Below, in pieces: positions 17,061-25,588 of a DNA stretch of 64,000 nt; within the stretch, counting starts at the first letter, position 1; each line of letters begins with the position of its first letter. The position numbers and the translations under genes were made by a program. This stretch comes from Roseinatronobacter sp052379845 (GTDB taxonomy: Bacteria; Pseudomonadota; Alphaproteobacteria; Rhodobacterales; Rhodobacteraceae). The notes under the pieces are model-generated. The model made no database searches and was not told where the DNA came from. It saw nothing but the letters and a program-made list of their open reading frames with translations. The DNA lies in NCBI GenBank assembly GCA_052379845.1, contig JBQTCF010000025.1. The stretch is one strand, 5' to 3'.

Positions 17061-18455
17061 TTAAGCGATTATCTGCCCCCACAGGTCATATTCGCTGGCT
17101 TCATCCACCTGAACAGTCACAATATCGCCGACCGACAGCGTGGCGGTTCCCTCATCGATGAACAGGTTTCCGTCAATTTCGGGCGCGTCCGCTTTGGTGC
17201 GGCATGTGGCGATACCGTCACTGTCTATATCGTCGACGATAACATCCAGCCGCTGGCCCACCTTGACGGCCAGCTTTGCGGCTGAAATGGCCTGCGCTTT
17301 TTCCATGAAGCGGTCCCAGCGGTCGGCCTTCACATCGTCGGGGACATGGTCGGGCAGGTCATTTGACCGCGCGCCTTTGACGTTTTCATATTGAAAACAC
17401 CCAACACGGTCCAGTTGCGCCTCATCCAGCCAGTCCAGCAAGGTCTGGAATTCTTCCTCTGTCTCGCCGGGATAGCCCACGATGAAGGTTGATCGCAGGG
17501 TAATATCAGGGCAAATCCCGCGCCATTCGGCAATGCGGTCCAGCGTGCGTTCGGCATGGGCGGGCCGCGCCATACGTTTGAGTGTGTCGGGGTGCGCATG
17601 CTGGAACGGAATATCCAGATAAGGCAGCACCAGCCCGTCGGCCATAAGCGGGATAATTTCGCGCACATGCGGGTAGGGATAGACATAATGCAGCCGCACC
17701 CATGCCCCCAGCGACCCCAGATCGCGTGCAAGGTCGGTAATATGGGCGCGGTGGCCGCGGTCACTGGCGTGTTTTATGTCCACCCCGTACGCGGATGTAT
17801 CTTGTGAAATGACCAGCAATTCGCGCACGCCTGCGGTGACCAGCTTTTCAGCTTCGCGCAAAATGGCATGGGCGGGGCGGCTGACCAGACGGCCGCGCAT
17901 ATCGGGAATGATGCAGAATTTGCACTTGTGATTGCAGCCTTCGGATATTTTCAGATAGCTGTAATGGCGCGGTGTCAGGCTGACGCCCGATGCGGGCAGC
18001 AGGTCGATAAACGGGTCCGGCGCTGGCGGCACAGCGCGGTGCACCGCGTCCAGCACCTGTTCATATTGGTGCGGGCCGGTTACGGCCATAACGCGCGGGT
18101 GCGTGCCGGTTATATATTCGGGTTCTGCCCCCAGACAGCCCGTCACAATGACGCGGCCATTTTCCGACAGCGCCTCGCCAATGGCATCAAGGCTTTCGGC
18201 GCGCGCCGAATCCAGAAACCCGCATGTATTGACGATGACAGCATCCGCGCCCGCATAATCGGGGCTGATGGCATAGCCTTCGGCGCGAAGGCGCGTCAAA
18301 ATGCGCTCACTGTCCACCAGCGCCTTGGGACACCCAAGGCTGACCATGCCAATCGTGGGTTGGCCCGCGCGCGCAGGGGCATGCTGTGCCAGCCGCGCAT
18401 GCGGGGCAAGGTCAGGGCGCAGGTCGGGCGGGTTCAGGTTTGTGCGATCACTCAT
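17061..18455 (-). CDS. rimO: Ribosomal protein S12 methylthiotransferase RimO
   Basis: A 464-residue radical-SAM methylthiotransferase that modifies Asp89 of ribosomal protein S12. The N-terminal cluster cysteines are in SLGCPKALVDSE, NTCGF and TGCLG; the radical-SAM motif CNHKCKFC is mid-chain; a C-terminal TRAM domain ends YDLWGQIIA. The methylthiotransferase assignment to RimO rather than MiaB rests on MVSLGCPKALVDSE. The start codon is embedded in an 11-bp hairpin described separately. Confidence 0.96.
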   Translation of the reverse strand: MSDRTNLNPPDLRPDLAPHARLAQHAPARAGQPTIGMVSLGCPKALVDSERILTRLRAEGYAISPDYAGADAVIVNTCGFLDSARAESLDAIGEALSENGRVIVTGCLGAEPEYITGTHPRVMAVTGPHQYEQVLDAVHRAVPPAPDPFIDLLPASGVSLTPRHYSYLKISEGCNHKCKFCIIPDMRGRLVSRPAHAILREAEKLVTAGVRELLVISQDTSAYGVDIKHASDRGHRAHITDLARDLGSLGAWVRLHYVYPYPHVREIIPLMADGLVLPYLDIPFQHAHPDTLKRMARPAHAERTLDRIAEWRGICPDITLRSTFIVGYPGETEEEFQTLLDWLDEAQLDRVGCFQYENVKGARSNDLPDHVPDDVKADRWDRFMEKAQAISAAKLAVKVGQRLDVIVDDIDSDGIATCRTKADAPEIDGNLFIDEGTATLSVGDIVTVQVDEASEYDLWGQIIA

Positions 18456-18484
18456 GGCGCGGCATATAGCCTGTGCCGCGCCAT
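18454..18484 (-). promoter_or_regulatory. Perfect 11-bp hairpin covering the rimO start codon
   Basis: Bases 18454-18464 and 18474-18484 are exact inverse complements (ATGGCGCGGCA / TGCCGCGCCAT) around a 9-base loop. On the minus-strand transcript the 3' arm contains the proposed rimO ATG, so the stem would bury the initiation site. It may control translation or be a terminator-like relic; there is no T-tract. Confidence 0.55.
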
Positions 18485-18618
18485 GCGGAAAGCCCTTATA
18501 TGACAGCGCGCATGCAGTCCCTTCGGCGGGTTTTTTCCGATGCGCAGGCGGGCAGGGTGCATGTTGGGAAAAACTGCCCTAGCATTTGCAACAACAGTAA
18601 TTCCCGAAAGGCCCGAAT

Positions 18619-18891
18619 ATGCGTCTTGTTGCCCCCCTGCTTGGACTTGTGCTGCTGGCTGCGTGCCAGACCGAAACGCCCGACCCCGCCCCCGATATGT
18701 CAGCCAGCTGCGGCGCGGCTGATCTGCAACCCTTGCAAGGCCAGCCGCTGGCGCAGTTTCAAGGCCACCCGACTGCGCAAGCGACCCGAATCATTGCGCC
18801 GGGCATGGCTGTGACTATGGATTACCGGCCTGACCGTCTGAATGTCGAACATGACGCGGATATGGTCATCACGCGTATTTTTTGCGGGTAA
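18619..18891 (+). CDS. Peptidase inhibitor I78 family lipoprotein
   Basis: A 90-residue protein. The signal peptide ends in LLLAACQT, a lipobox with Cys16. The mature part carries the I78 pattern: CGAADLQPLQGQPLAQF, R-x-I-x-PG (RIIAPGMAVTMDYRPDRLN) and the closing TRIFCG, with two cysteines likely disulfide-bonded. I78 proteins resemble elastase/subtilisin inhibitors and may protect the periplasm from proteases. It is a single-gene unit with weak ribosome-binding sequence. Confidence 0.85.
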   Translation: MRLVAPLLGLVLLAACQTETPDPAPDMSASCGAADLQPLQGQPLAQFQGHPTAQATRIIAPGMAVTMDYRPDRLNVEHDADMVITRIFCG

Positions 18892-19015
18892 ACGGTGCGG
18901 CCACCCGCCTGATACGCAACTTTCCCGCCCGTGGCCCGCAGGGGCGGGATTTCACCCTGCCAATCCGTGAAATATGGTTTATGGTCCGCCCGAAACGAAC
19001 AGCAAGGCAGGAATG

Positions 19016-20056
19016 ATGCAAAAAGAACAGCTTGGGCGCAGCGGCCTGAATGTTTCGGTCTATTGTCTGGGCACAATGACCTTCGGGAACGAAACCGACG
19101 AGGGCGACGCCCATCGCCAGCTTGATATGGCATGGGAGCGTGGCATGAATTTTCTGGATGCGGCAGAAATGTATCCTGTCAATCCGGTGACCTTTGAAAC
19201 CGCCGGACTGACCGAAGAAATCGTCGGGCGCTGGCTGGCCAGCCGCCGCCCCGCCGATGCGGTGATCGCCACTAAAATCACCGGCGCGGGGTCGGCTGCG
19301 GTGCCCGATGGCGCAGCCATCAGCGGCGCGCGCCTGCGCGCGGTGGTCGAGGCATCGTTGCGCCGCCTGCAGTCGGACTGCATCGACATATTCCAGCTGC
19401 ACTGGCCAAATCGCGGGTCCTATCACTTTCGCAAAACCTGGGGGTTTGATCCGTCCCACCAGAACCGCGCGGAAACGGTTGCCCATATGACCGAAATTCT
19501 GCACATGGCGCAGCGTTTGATTGACGAAGGCAAGATCAGGCATTTTGCCCTGTCAAATGAAACCGCATGGGGCACGACAACATGGGTGCGTCTGGCCGAA
19601 GAAGCGGGCCTGCCGCGTGTGGCCACAGTGCAGAACGAATATTCCATGCTGTGCCGGTTGTTCGATCTTGATATGGCCGAAATGTCGGTGAATGAAGACA
19701 TCCCGCTTCTGGCCTATTCGGCACTGGGCGCGGGGTTGTTGACGGGCAAATACGCGGGCAACGTGACCCCCGAAAACACACGCCGCGAACGCGCCCCGGA
19801 CCTTGGCGGGCGCATCACGCCCCGCGTCTTCGAGGCGGTTTCCGGCTATCTGGCCATTGCCAATGAAACAGGGCTTGATCCAGTGCATATGGCCTATCAA
19901 TGGACGCGCACGCGCCCGTTTCAGTGCATTCCCATTGTCGGCGCACGCAACGCCGCACAACTGGAGCATTTGCTGAACGGTGTTGATGTGACCTTGGACC
20001 CGCAGGTTTGCGCGGCCATCGACAAGGTATACAAGGCGTTCCCAATGCCGTTTTGA
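19016..20056 (+). CDS. Tas-like aldo/keto reductase
   Basis: A 346-residue NADP-dependent aldo/keto reductase. LGTMTFGNETDEGDAH and the AEMYPV motif match the E. coli Tas subfamily, which has the same length. Catalytic-type residues are present: Asp-Tyr in FLDAAEMY, Lys in TKITGAGS and His in QLHWPNR. The cofactor region near the C-terminus reads IPIVGARNAAQLE. Two ATGs lie in tandem (19013 and 19016) after AAGGCAGG; either is possible. Physiological substrate unknown. Confidence 0.88.
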   Translation: MQKEQLGRSGLNVSVYCLGTMTFGNETDEGDAHRQLDMAWERGMNFLDAAEMYPVNPVTFETAGLTEEIVGRWLASRRPADAVIATKITGAGSAAVPDGAAISGARLRAVVEASLRRLQSDCIDIFQLHWPNRGSYHFRKTWGFDPSHQNRAETVAHMTEILHMAQRLIDEGKIRHFALSNETAWGTTTWVRLAEEAGLPRVATVQNEYSMLCRLFDLDMAEMSVNEDIPLLAYSALGAGLLTGKYAGNVTPENTRRERAPDLGGRITPRVFEAVSGYLAIANETGLDPVHMAYQWTRTRPFQCIPIVGARNAAQLEHLLNGVDVTLDPQVCAAIDKVYKAFPMPF

Positions 20057-20137
20057 TATGCGGCGCGGGTGTCATGCCTGTGTCATGCGCACCCGCCATA
20101 GCGGCAGCGAATTTCTTACCAAAGGGCGGCGCGGACC

Positions 20138-20839
20138 ATGAAACTGGCAGGTGTATCTGCGGTGTTGTTTGACAAAGACGGCACCTTGTTCGACTTCAGC
20201 GCCAGCTGGTCAGACTACACAACCGGTATTCTGAATGATCTGTCCCAAGGTGACGAAAGCCGCGCCCATGCCATGGCCGCGTCATTGCAGTTTGATCACC
20301 AGGCGCGGCAGTTCATGCCCGGATCGCCAGTGATTGCGGGCACAGTTGACGTGGCCGCCTGCCTGCTGGCGCCGCATCTTCCACATATGGGCCATGGGGC
20401 CATTGTGGCCTATCTGAACGAAACATCGGCAGATATCGCTATGGTGCCCCCGGTTGCATTGTTGCCGCTGCTGCACACCTTGTTGCAAGGCGGGCTTGCG
20501 CTGGGGGTGGCCACCAATGACGGCGAACGCCCGGCGCGCGCGCATCTGGCGCGGGCGGGTGTGTTGCATCTGTTCGGTCATGTGCTGGGCTATGACAGCG
20601 GCTTCACCCCCAAACCGGACCCCGCCATGCTGCGCGGCTATGCCGACTTGGCGGGGGTTGCCCCCGAATCCGTGGTGATGGTGGGCGACAGCACCCATGA
20701 TCTGGTTGCAGGCCGCGCGGCGGGCATGGCGACCATAGGTGTTCTGACCGGGGTTGCGCGCGAAGATGACCTTGCGCCTTTTGCCGACATCATCATGCCC
20801 CATATCGGGCATCTGCCGGATGTGCTCGACCTGGGCTAG
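20138..20839 (+). CDS. HAD-superfamily phosphatase (phosphoglycolate phosphatase-like)
   Basis: A 233-residue HAD hydrolase. The nucleophile motif is LFDKDGTLFDF, motif II is ATND, motif III lysine is in GFTPKPDP, and motif IV is MVGDSTHDLVAGRAAG. The helical cap between motifs I and II fits the Gph/CbbY type. Phosphoglycolate phosphatase is likely but other phosphosugar substrates cannot be excluded. It is downstream of and co-oriented with the Tas-like gene, and convergent with dtd. Confidence 0.85.
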   Translation: MKLAGVSAVLFDKDGTLFDFSASWSDYTTGILNDLSQGDESRAHAMAASLQFDHQARQFMPGSPVIAGTVDVAACLLAPHLPHMGHGAIVAYLNETSADIAMVPPVALLPLLHTLLQGGLALGVATNDGERPARAHLARAGVLHLFGHVLGYDSGFTPKPDPAMLRGYADLAGVAPESVVMVGDSTHDLVAGRAAGMATIGVLTGVAREDDLAPFADIIMPHIGHLPDVLDLG

Positions 20840-20859
20840 GGGTTCAGCGCGCGCGCCCC

Positions 20860-21303
20860 TTACCCCGCAGTATCCAGCCAGATGGTCACCGGCCCGTCAT
20901 TAACCAGATGAACCGCCATATCCGCCCCGAAGGCGCCGGTTTCAACCGCCACACCCAGTTTGCGCAAGGCGGCGGCAAAATGCAGATACAGCCTTTCCCC
21001 GTCTTCGGGCCGCGCCGCAGATGAAAATCCGGGGCGGTTGCCACTGGCCGTATCTGCGGCCAGTGTGAACTGGCTGACGACCAGCGCATCCCCGCCCGTA
21101 TCTTTCAGCGCAAGGTTCATTTTGCCCGCCCCATCGCGGAATATGCGCAGCTTGTGTATCTTGGCGGCCAGCATCTCGGCCTGCGCGGGGGTGTCGCCCT
21201 GCATCGCACAGACCAGCACCAACAGCCCCGCCCCGCATTGGCCAATTGTCTGGCCATCCACGTCAACCCGCGCCTGGGCAACCCGCTGAACAAGCGCGCG
21301 CAT
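20860..21303 (-). CDS. dtd: D-aminoacyl-tRNA deacylase
   Basis: A 147-residue DTD enzyme that hydrolyses D-aminoacyl-tRNA and mischarged glycyl-tRNA(Ala). MRALVQRVAQARVDVDG is the N-terminus, VSQFTLAADT carries the catalytic-pocket SQFTL motif, and NDGPVTIWLDT holds the cross-subunit GlyPro element near the C-terminus. The ATG overlaps the pfkB-family kinase stop (TGATG), making it the last gene of the cluster that begins at the XpaC end. Confidence 0.96.
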   Translation of the reverse strand: MRALVQRVAQARVDVDGQTIGQCGAGLLVLVCAMQGDTPAQAEMLAAKIHKLRIFRDGAGKMNLALKDTGGDALVVSQFTLAADTASGNRPGFSSAARPEDGERLYLHFAAALRKLGVAVETGAFGADMAVHLVNDGPVTIWLDTAG

Positions 21304-22220
21304 CAGATTTCATGCGCCCAAGGCGGGTTGGCCCCCGCGCGCGACACTGTAACGGCGGCAGCTTTTGCGCCCAGCGTCAGCGCCGCCGTCAGCTGCGCCG
21401 CGTCCACTGATGCAAGACCCGCCTTCGTCAACGCGCCCCCCTGCCGCAACGCGGCCAGAAAACCCGCATTGAACGTATCGCCCGCGCCCACAGTGTCGAC
21501 CACCTCAACCCGCTGCGCGGGGGCCTGTGCAACAGCGCCCCGCATGACGGCGCGGGCCCCCTTCGCCCCTTCGGTAATTACCACGACCTTTGGCCCGCGC
21601 GCGCACAGCGCCCGCGCCAGGGCCTCAACAGCGCCATCCCCCATCAACCAATGCAGGTCCTCATCTGACAGTTTGACAATATCGGCCCGCGCAAACATCC
21701 GGTCCAGCCGCGCGCGATAAGCGCTTTCATCGCGGATGAAACCGGGGCGGATATTGGGGTCCAGCATCACCACCCGGTCCCCGGCGCGCGCGCAAAGCGC
21801 TTCATAACTTGCCCCGCAAGGGTCCCCGACAAGCGAGATGCCGCCGAAAAACAGGGCCTCAACCCGGTCCGTCAGCTCCGGCAGTTCCGCGATTGTCATT
21901 TCGCGTAGCGCAGTGCCCCGGTCGTAGAACGCGTAGCGCGCCTGCCCATCGGTCAAGGTGACAAAGGCCAGTGTGCAGGGCCGGTCCACAGCCGGGGACA
22001 GGCTGTGATCCACACCTGACGCATCCAGCGCCGCGCGCAACTGCGCCCCGAACAGATCATCCGATAACGGGCAAAAGAACCCCGATGCCGCCCCCAGCCG
22101 CCCCAGCGCGATGGCCGTGTTGAACACTGCGCCGCCCGCATAGGGCGCAAATGCTGCTTCATGACCGGCCGTCTGGCGCGGCAACATGTCAATCAGCGCT
22201 TCACCGCAACACAGGATCAT
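21303..22220 (-). CDS. PfkB-family carbohydrate kinase (fructokinase-like)
   Basis: A 305-residue ribokinase-fold kinase. The N-terminal CCGEALIDMLPR and the di-glycine switch YAGGAVFNTAIALGRLG are typical of fructokinases. DTVGAGDTFNAGFLAAL holds the catalytic Asp and anion hole. ATG 22220, preceded by GGGGGAAAG, is preferred to an upstream ATG inside the zinc-ribbon gene. It overlaps dtd. Its sugar substrate is not determinable here, as no transporter or sugar operon adjoins. Confidence 0.88.
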   Translation of the reverse strand: MILCCGEALIDMLPRQTAGHEAAFAPYAGGAVFNTAIALGRLGAASGFFCPLSDDLFGAQLRAALDASGVDHSLSPAVDRPCTLAFVTLTDGQARYAFYDRGTALREMTIAELPELTDRVEALFFGGISLVGDPCGASYEALCARAGDRVVMLDPNIRPGFIRDESAYRARLDRMFARADIVKLSDEDLHWLMGDGAVEALARALCARGPKVVVITEGAKGARAVMRGAVAQAPAQRVEVVDTVGAGDTFNAGFLAALRQGGALTKAGLASVDAAQLTAALTLGAKAAAVTVSRAGANPPWAHEI

Positions 22221-22236
22221 GATCTTTCCCCCAACT

Positions 22237-23331
22237 TCAAAATCCGCCCATCTCCGCGATGTAAAAGGCCAGCGCCAGAATGACCAGCCCTGCAAGCACC
22301 GCGCCCGCAATCTTGGGCCAGGACCATGGCCGCTCCCCCTGAACGCGCCCGGTCTGGCCATTCACGATAAACCGGTAGCTTTTGCCCCGATACCGATAGG
22401 CCGCCATCCAGATGGGCAACAACAAATGCTTGAAGCGTTCATCGTCATACTCGGTGCTGACCGAGGAAACGCGCTGTTCATCCCCCCCGATATCGCGGCG
22501 AATATCAGCCTCGATTTGCTCTGCCATCCGCTGTTTGGCAATGTCAAACCCCTCAGGCAACTCCACGCTATACGCCTCGGCGCGAAATCCCGACAGGTAA
22601 TCGGCGCTATACAGCTGAAGATCCGCCAGCGTCCAGGGTTCCAGCTTGCGGATATTTGCGCGCGGCAGCGCATTGGACGCCATAACCAGCACATCCAGAA
22701 ACTGGCGCGACACCTTGCCCGATGCCGCGCTCCAGCGTGTGCGCCGCTCGCGGCGCGTCTTGCCGTCTGACCCTTTTACTGTGACATAATAATATGTGCC
22801 GCGCTGGCCGGTATACTGGCTGTCGGTTGCAACATCGAATGCCCAATAGGGCACATATAACCCGTTCAAATGCCCCGTGCTGCGCGCATATTTTGACAGC
22901 GCGGACGGCGCGAACCACAACCCGCGCAACCAGTCTTTCATCTTGTGTTTCGCCTGCGCTTCACTCAGCTTGAAGGGCACAATCGCCTGTGGCTTGATAT
23001 GACGGTTTATACCGGTATCGGTCACCACCGGACTGGCGCAGAACGGGCAATCTGCGGAATGCACATTCGCCTCAAACTGGACATCCGCCCCGCATGTGTC
23101 GCAATGCACGACGCGCGTTTCCTCCAACTCCGAAGGGGGCAGGGTATCGGCCACAGCTTCATGATAATCCAGCGACTGCAGCGCCGTCAGGCGCGTGTCA
23201 TCATCAATTTGCGGGATCGGCTGTTCATGCCCGCAATAGGCGCAGTTCAACCGCGCCTGACCCGGGACGAATCGCAGCGAAGCGCCACATTGCGCACAGG
23301 GAAAACGGTGTTCGGTCTGGGATATGGGCAT
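22237..23331 (-). CDS. Double zinc-ribbon protein with C-terminal membrane helix
   Basis: A 364-residue protein with two N-terminal zinc knuckles (Cys12/15/30/33 and Cys77/80/95/98), a large central alpha/beta region beginning QAIVPFKLSEAQAKHKMKDWL, and one hydrophobic helix at about 340-358 (IAGAVLAGLVILALAFYI). Such proteins are often mislabelled as primosomal protein N'-like. Location beside the SPFH, TelA and XpaC genes suggests it is a tail-anchored partner of the SPFH scaffold. Function unknown. Confidence 0.8.
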   Translation of the reverse strand: MPISQTEHRFPCAQCGASLRFVPGQARLNCAYCGHEQPIPQIDDDTRLTALQSLDYHEAVADTLPPSELEETRVVHCDTCGADVQFEANVHSADCPFCASPVVTDTGINRHIKPQAIVPFKLSEAQAKHKMKDWLRGLWFAPSALSKYARSTGHLNGLYVPYWAFDVATDSQYTGQRGTYYYVTVKGSDGKTRRERRTRWSAASGKVSRQFLDVLVMASNALPRANIRKLEPWTLADLQLYSADYLSGFRAEAYSVELPEGFDIAKQRMAEQIEADIRRDIGGDEQRVSSVSTEYDDERFKHLLLPIWMAAYRYRGKSYRFIVNGQTGRVQGERPWSWPKIAGAVLAGLVILALAFYIAEMGGF

Positions 23332-23375
23332 GTTTTCTTTCCACCACCGGGCGCGTTCTTCCGCACCCCCGCATC

Positions 23376-23396
23376 TTCATCTTGCCAAAAATACTC
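23376..23396 (+). repeat. Dispersed motif CATCTTGCCAAAAATACTC between SPFH and zinc-ribbon genes
   Basis: An exact copy of the motif in the 100-base gap inside the otherwise tight XpaC-to-dtd cluster, which could mark an internal promoter or processing site. See the finding on the four copies. Confidence 0.75.
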
Positions 23397-23431
23397 AAAT
23401 ACACCGCAGCCCTGCAGCGCGCCCTGTCGGA

Positions 23432-24538
23432 TCAGGCCGTGGGGGGGGGCGGTGGCGGGGGTGCGCCAAACAGGCTGGCAAGCGCGGGCACATCACCTGC
23501 CTTTGCCCACCCGGCCTGACCTTCGGTCCACACCAGCGTGTCGCGCGTGATCTGCCCTGCCAGTTGTGACTGGGCGAATGGACCGCGGGTCTGGCCGTTT
23601 TCGGCGATGTGCCACAACGGTTCTGATGCCGGTGGGGGGGGCGGCGGCGGTGTCGGTGTCGGGGCAACCGGCTGGCCGGACATCGCTTGCCCCATGGCCT
23701 GCGCCATCCCCATGCCCATGCCCATACCCAGGCCCGCCCCAAGCCCCGCGCCCATGCCCCCGTCACTGCCACCAGCCGCGTTTTGCATGGCTTGCGCTGC
23801 CGAGAACTGGGTGAATTTGTTCAGATCGCCCACAATGCCCATGCTTGTGCGCTGATCCAGCACCTTTTCCACTTCCGGCGGCAACGAGATATTCTCAATA
23901 TACAATTCGGGCATTTCCAGCCCGTATTCCGCCAGTGTGGGGGCGATGGCCGTGCCCACCATATCGGACAGGTCCTTGGTATTGGCGGCCATGTCCAGCG
24001 CGGGAATGCCGCTTGCGGCCAGAACACGGCTGACCTTTTGCACGACAATATTGCGGATCTGGCCGGAGATCTTCTCTTGCGTGAAATCACCGTCAGTTCC
24101 CACGATTTCGCGCAGGAACGGCACCGGATCGGCCACGCGAATGGCATAGGACCCGAAGGCGCGCAGCCGCAACGGCCCGAATTCGGGGTCGCGCAGCATG
24201 ACAGGGTTTTGCGTGCCCCATTTCAGACCGGCAAACCGGCGTGTGTTGATGAAATAGATTTCGGACTTGAAGGGTGAATTGAACCCGTGGTCCCAATGCT
24301 GCAATGCGGTCATCAGCGGCATATTGTTGGTTTCCAACATATACATGCCCGGATCGAACACATCTGCCAACTGGCCTTCGTGAACAAACACGGCCAATTG
24401 CCCTTCGCGCACGGTCAGCTTGGCCCCATACATGATGGAATTGCCGTAGCGTTCAAAACGATAGACCATCGTATTTCGGGTGTCATCGGTCCATTCGATA
24501 ACGTCGATAAACTGACCTTTAAGGAAACTGAACACCAT
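23432..24538 (-). CDS. SPFH-domain protein with C-terminal GYF_2 domain
   Basis: A 368-residue protein. Residues 1-240 form a YdjI-type SPFH/band-7-like domain (ALQHWDHGFNSPFKSEIYFINTR, LRAFGSYAIRVADP). A glycine/methionine-rich linker (259-290) and a polyproline stretch (295-303) lead to a GYF_2 domain (308-357, WHIAENGQTRGPF...TLVWTEGQAGW), and the chain ends in more prolines. There is no obvious membrane helix, so membrane association would be peripheral. YdjI-like proteins recruit partners to stressed membranes in Bacillus; the same role here is inference from the cluster. Confidence 0.85.
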   Translation of the reverse strand: MVFSFLKGQFIDVIEWTDDTRNTMVYRFERYGNSIMYGAKLTVREGQLAVFVHEGQLADVFDPGMYMLETNNMPLMTALQHWDHGFNSPFKSEIYFINTRRFAGLKWGTQNPVMLRDPEFGPLRLRAFGSYAIRVADPVPFLREIVGTDGDFTQEKISGQIRNIVVQKVSRVLAASGIPALDMAANTKDLSDMVGTAIAPTLAEYGLEMPELYIENISLPPEVEKVLDQRTSMGIVGDLNKFTQFSAAQAMQNAAGGSDGGMGAGLGAGLGMGMGMGMAQAMGQAMSGQPVAPTPTPPPPPPPASEPLWHIAENGQTRGPFAQSQLAGQITRDTLVWTEGQAGWAKAGDVPALASLFGAPPPPPPPTA

Positions 24539-24582
24539 GGTGGTCCCTCTGGTTTAGGAAAACGGGTATGAAGGCAGGTTGT

Positions 24583-25584
24583 CTAACTCTCGCCGCCCAT
24601 CACCTCCTGGGCGATCTGACGGATAATCGGGCGGGCCTCGCGTTCGCGCATGCCGGGACGCAGGCGCGGGTCATACAGGATGCGCAGCAGGTATTCATCC
24701 ATCCCGGTCAGGACGGCGAATTCGGCGGCGTCATTGAACAAGGACGGGCGCGCACGCGGGCTGTCATTTGGCAGACCCATCCCTTGGGCGAGTTCTTCAT
24801 GATAACATGCCATGCGCGACAAATCCGGCAGTTCCGCGCGGATGATGGCAACTGCGTCGGTATAAATATCGGTGCCACTGCGCGAAAACGCCAGCACCAG
24901 ACAAGATACGCCCAGCGGCAGATCGGTGACAATGCTTTCAGTCACTTCGTCTATGCCGGGCACGATGTCGCGCAAGCGGGGTCCAATGGCGCGCCGCTCT
25001 GCCTCGTCCAGAACCAGAACGTGGAAATTCCCGTTCGTGGCAGTGACGCGCACGGGGTGGTCTGTCAGCCCCGCCAAACGGGCCGCAAACCCGTTGACAA
25101 GGCGCGTGTCCGCGCGGCGCATGACGGCAGGAACCGAGTCCCCGAATTCCAGCCGAAGGGTGACAGGCCGCTGCCAGCGCCGCAACGGGGACGGGGTTTC
25201 GCGTTCGCGCAACCGATTATTCATGAAGGTGTATTCATCATGCAAGGCAACGCGCACAAACACCTCCTCCAGATCGCGGGCCGCGAAGGGCAGATCGGCA
25301 GGCCGCGGGTCAGTGCGCAGCAAGCCGTCGGCCAGACGCTGGTCTTCGATACGCTGGAAATGGGCCGCAATGGCCCCGGAGCGGGGCGCGCGGGTTTCAA
25401 TTTCCGTGGCGGGGGCGGCGGGTTCGGGGGCCGGGGCGCTGGGGGTCGTGGGTGCAACCGGCGGGGATTGCGTGGTGGTAAAGGGCACACAAGCCCCCAG
25501 CGCGACACTTAGCGCGACAGCACAGGCAGGGCCGCGCCTTATGCGACCCCAGCGCGCTGGGAATGTGTCGCGCCCCGCCTGCAT
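24583..25584 (-). CDS. DUF2927 lipoprotein
   Basis: A 333-residue exported protein. The signal peptide ends ALSVALGAC with a lipobox Cys, followed by a Pro/Ala-rich tether (PVAPTTPSAPAPEPAAPA) and a globular DUF2927 domain with a zincin-like look but no clear HExxH: CYHEELAQGMGLPNDS contains HEEL, which could be a degenerate metalloprotease helix. It starts four bases after telA stops, so they are coupled. Family function is unknown. Confidence 0.8.
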   Translation of the reverse strand: MQAGRDTFPARWGRIRRGPACAVALSVALGACVPFTTTQSPPVAPTTPSAPAPEPAAPATEIETRAPRSGAIAAHFQRIEDQRLADGLLRTDPRPADLPFAARDLEEVFVRVALHDEYTFMNNRLRERETPSPLRRWQRPVTLRLEFGDSVPAVMRRADTRLVNGFAARLAGLTDHPVRVTATNGNFHVLVLDEAERRAIGPRLRDIVPGIDEVTESIVTDLPLGVSCLVLAFSRSGTDIYTDAVAIIRAELPDLSRMACYHEELAQGMGLPNDSPRARPSLFNDAAEFAVLTGMDEYLLRILYDPRLRPGMREREARPIIRQIAQEVMGGES

Positions 25585-25588
25585 TGTC

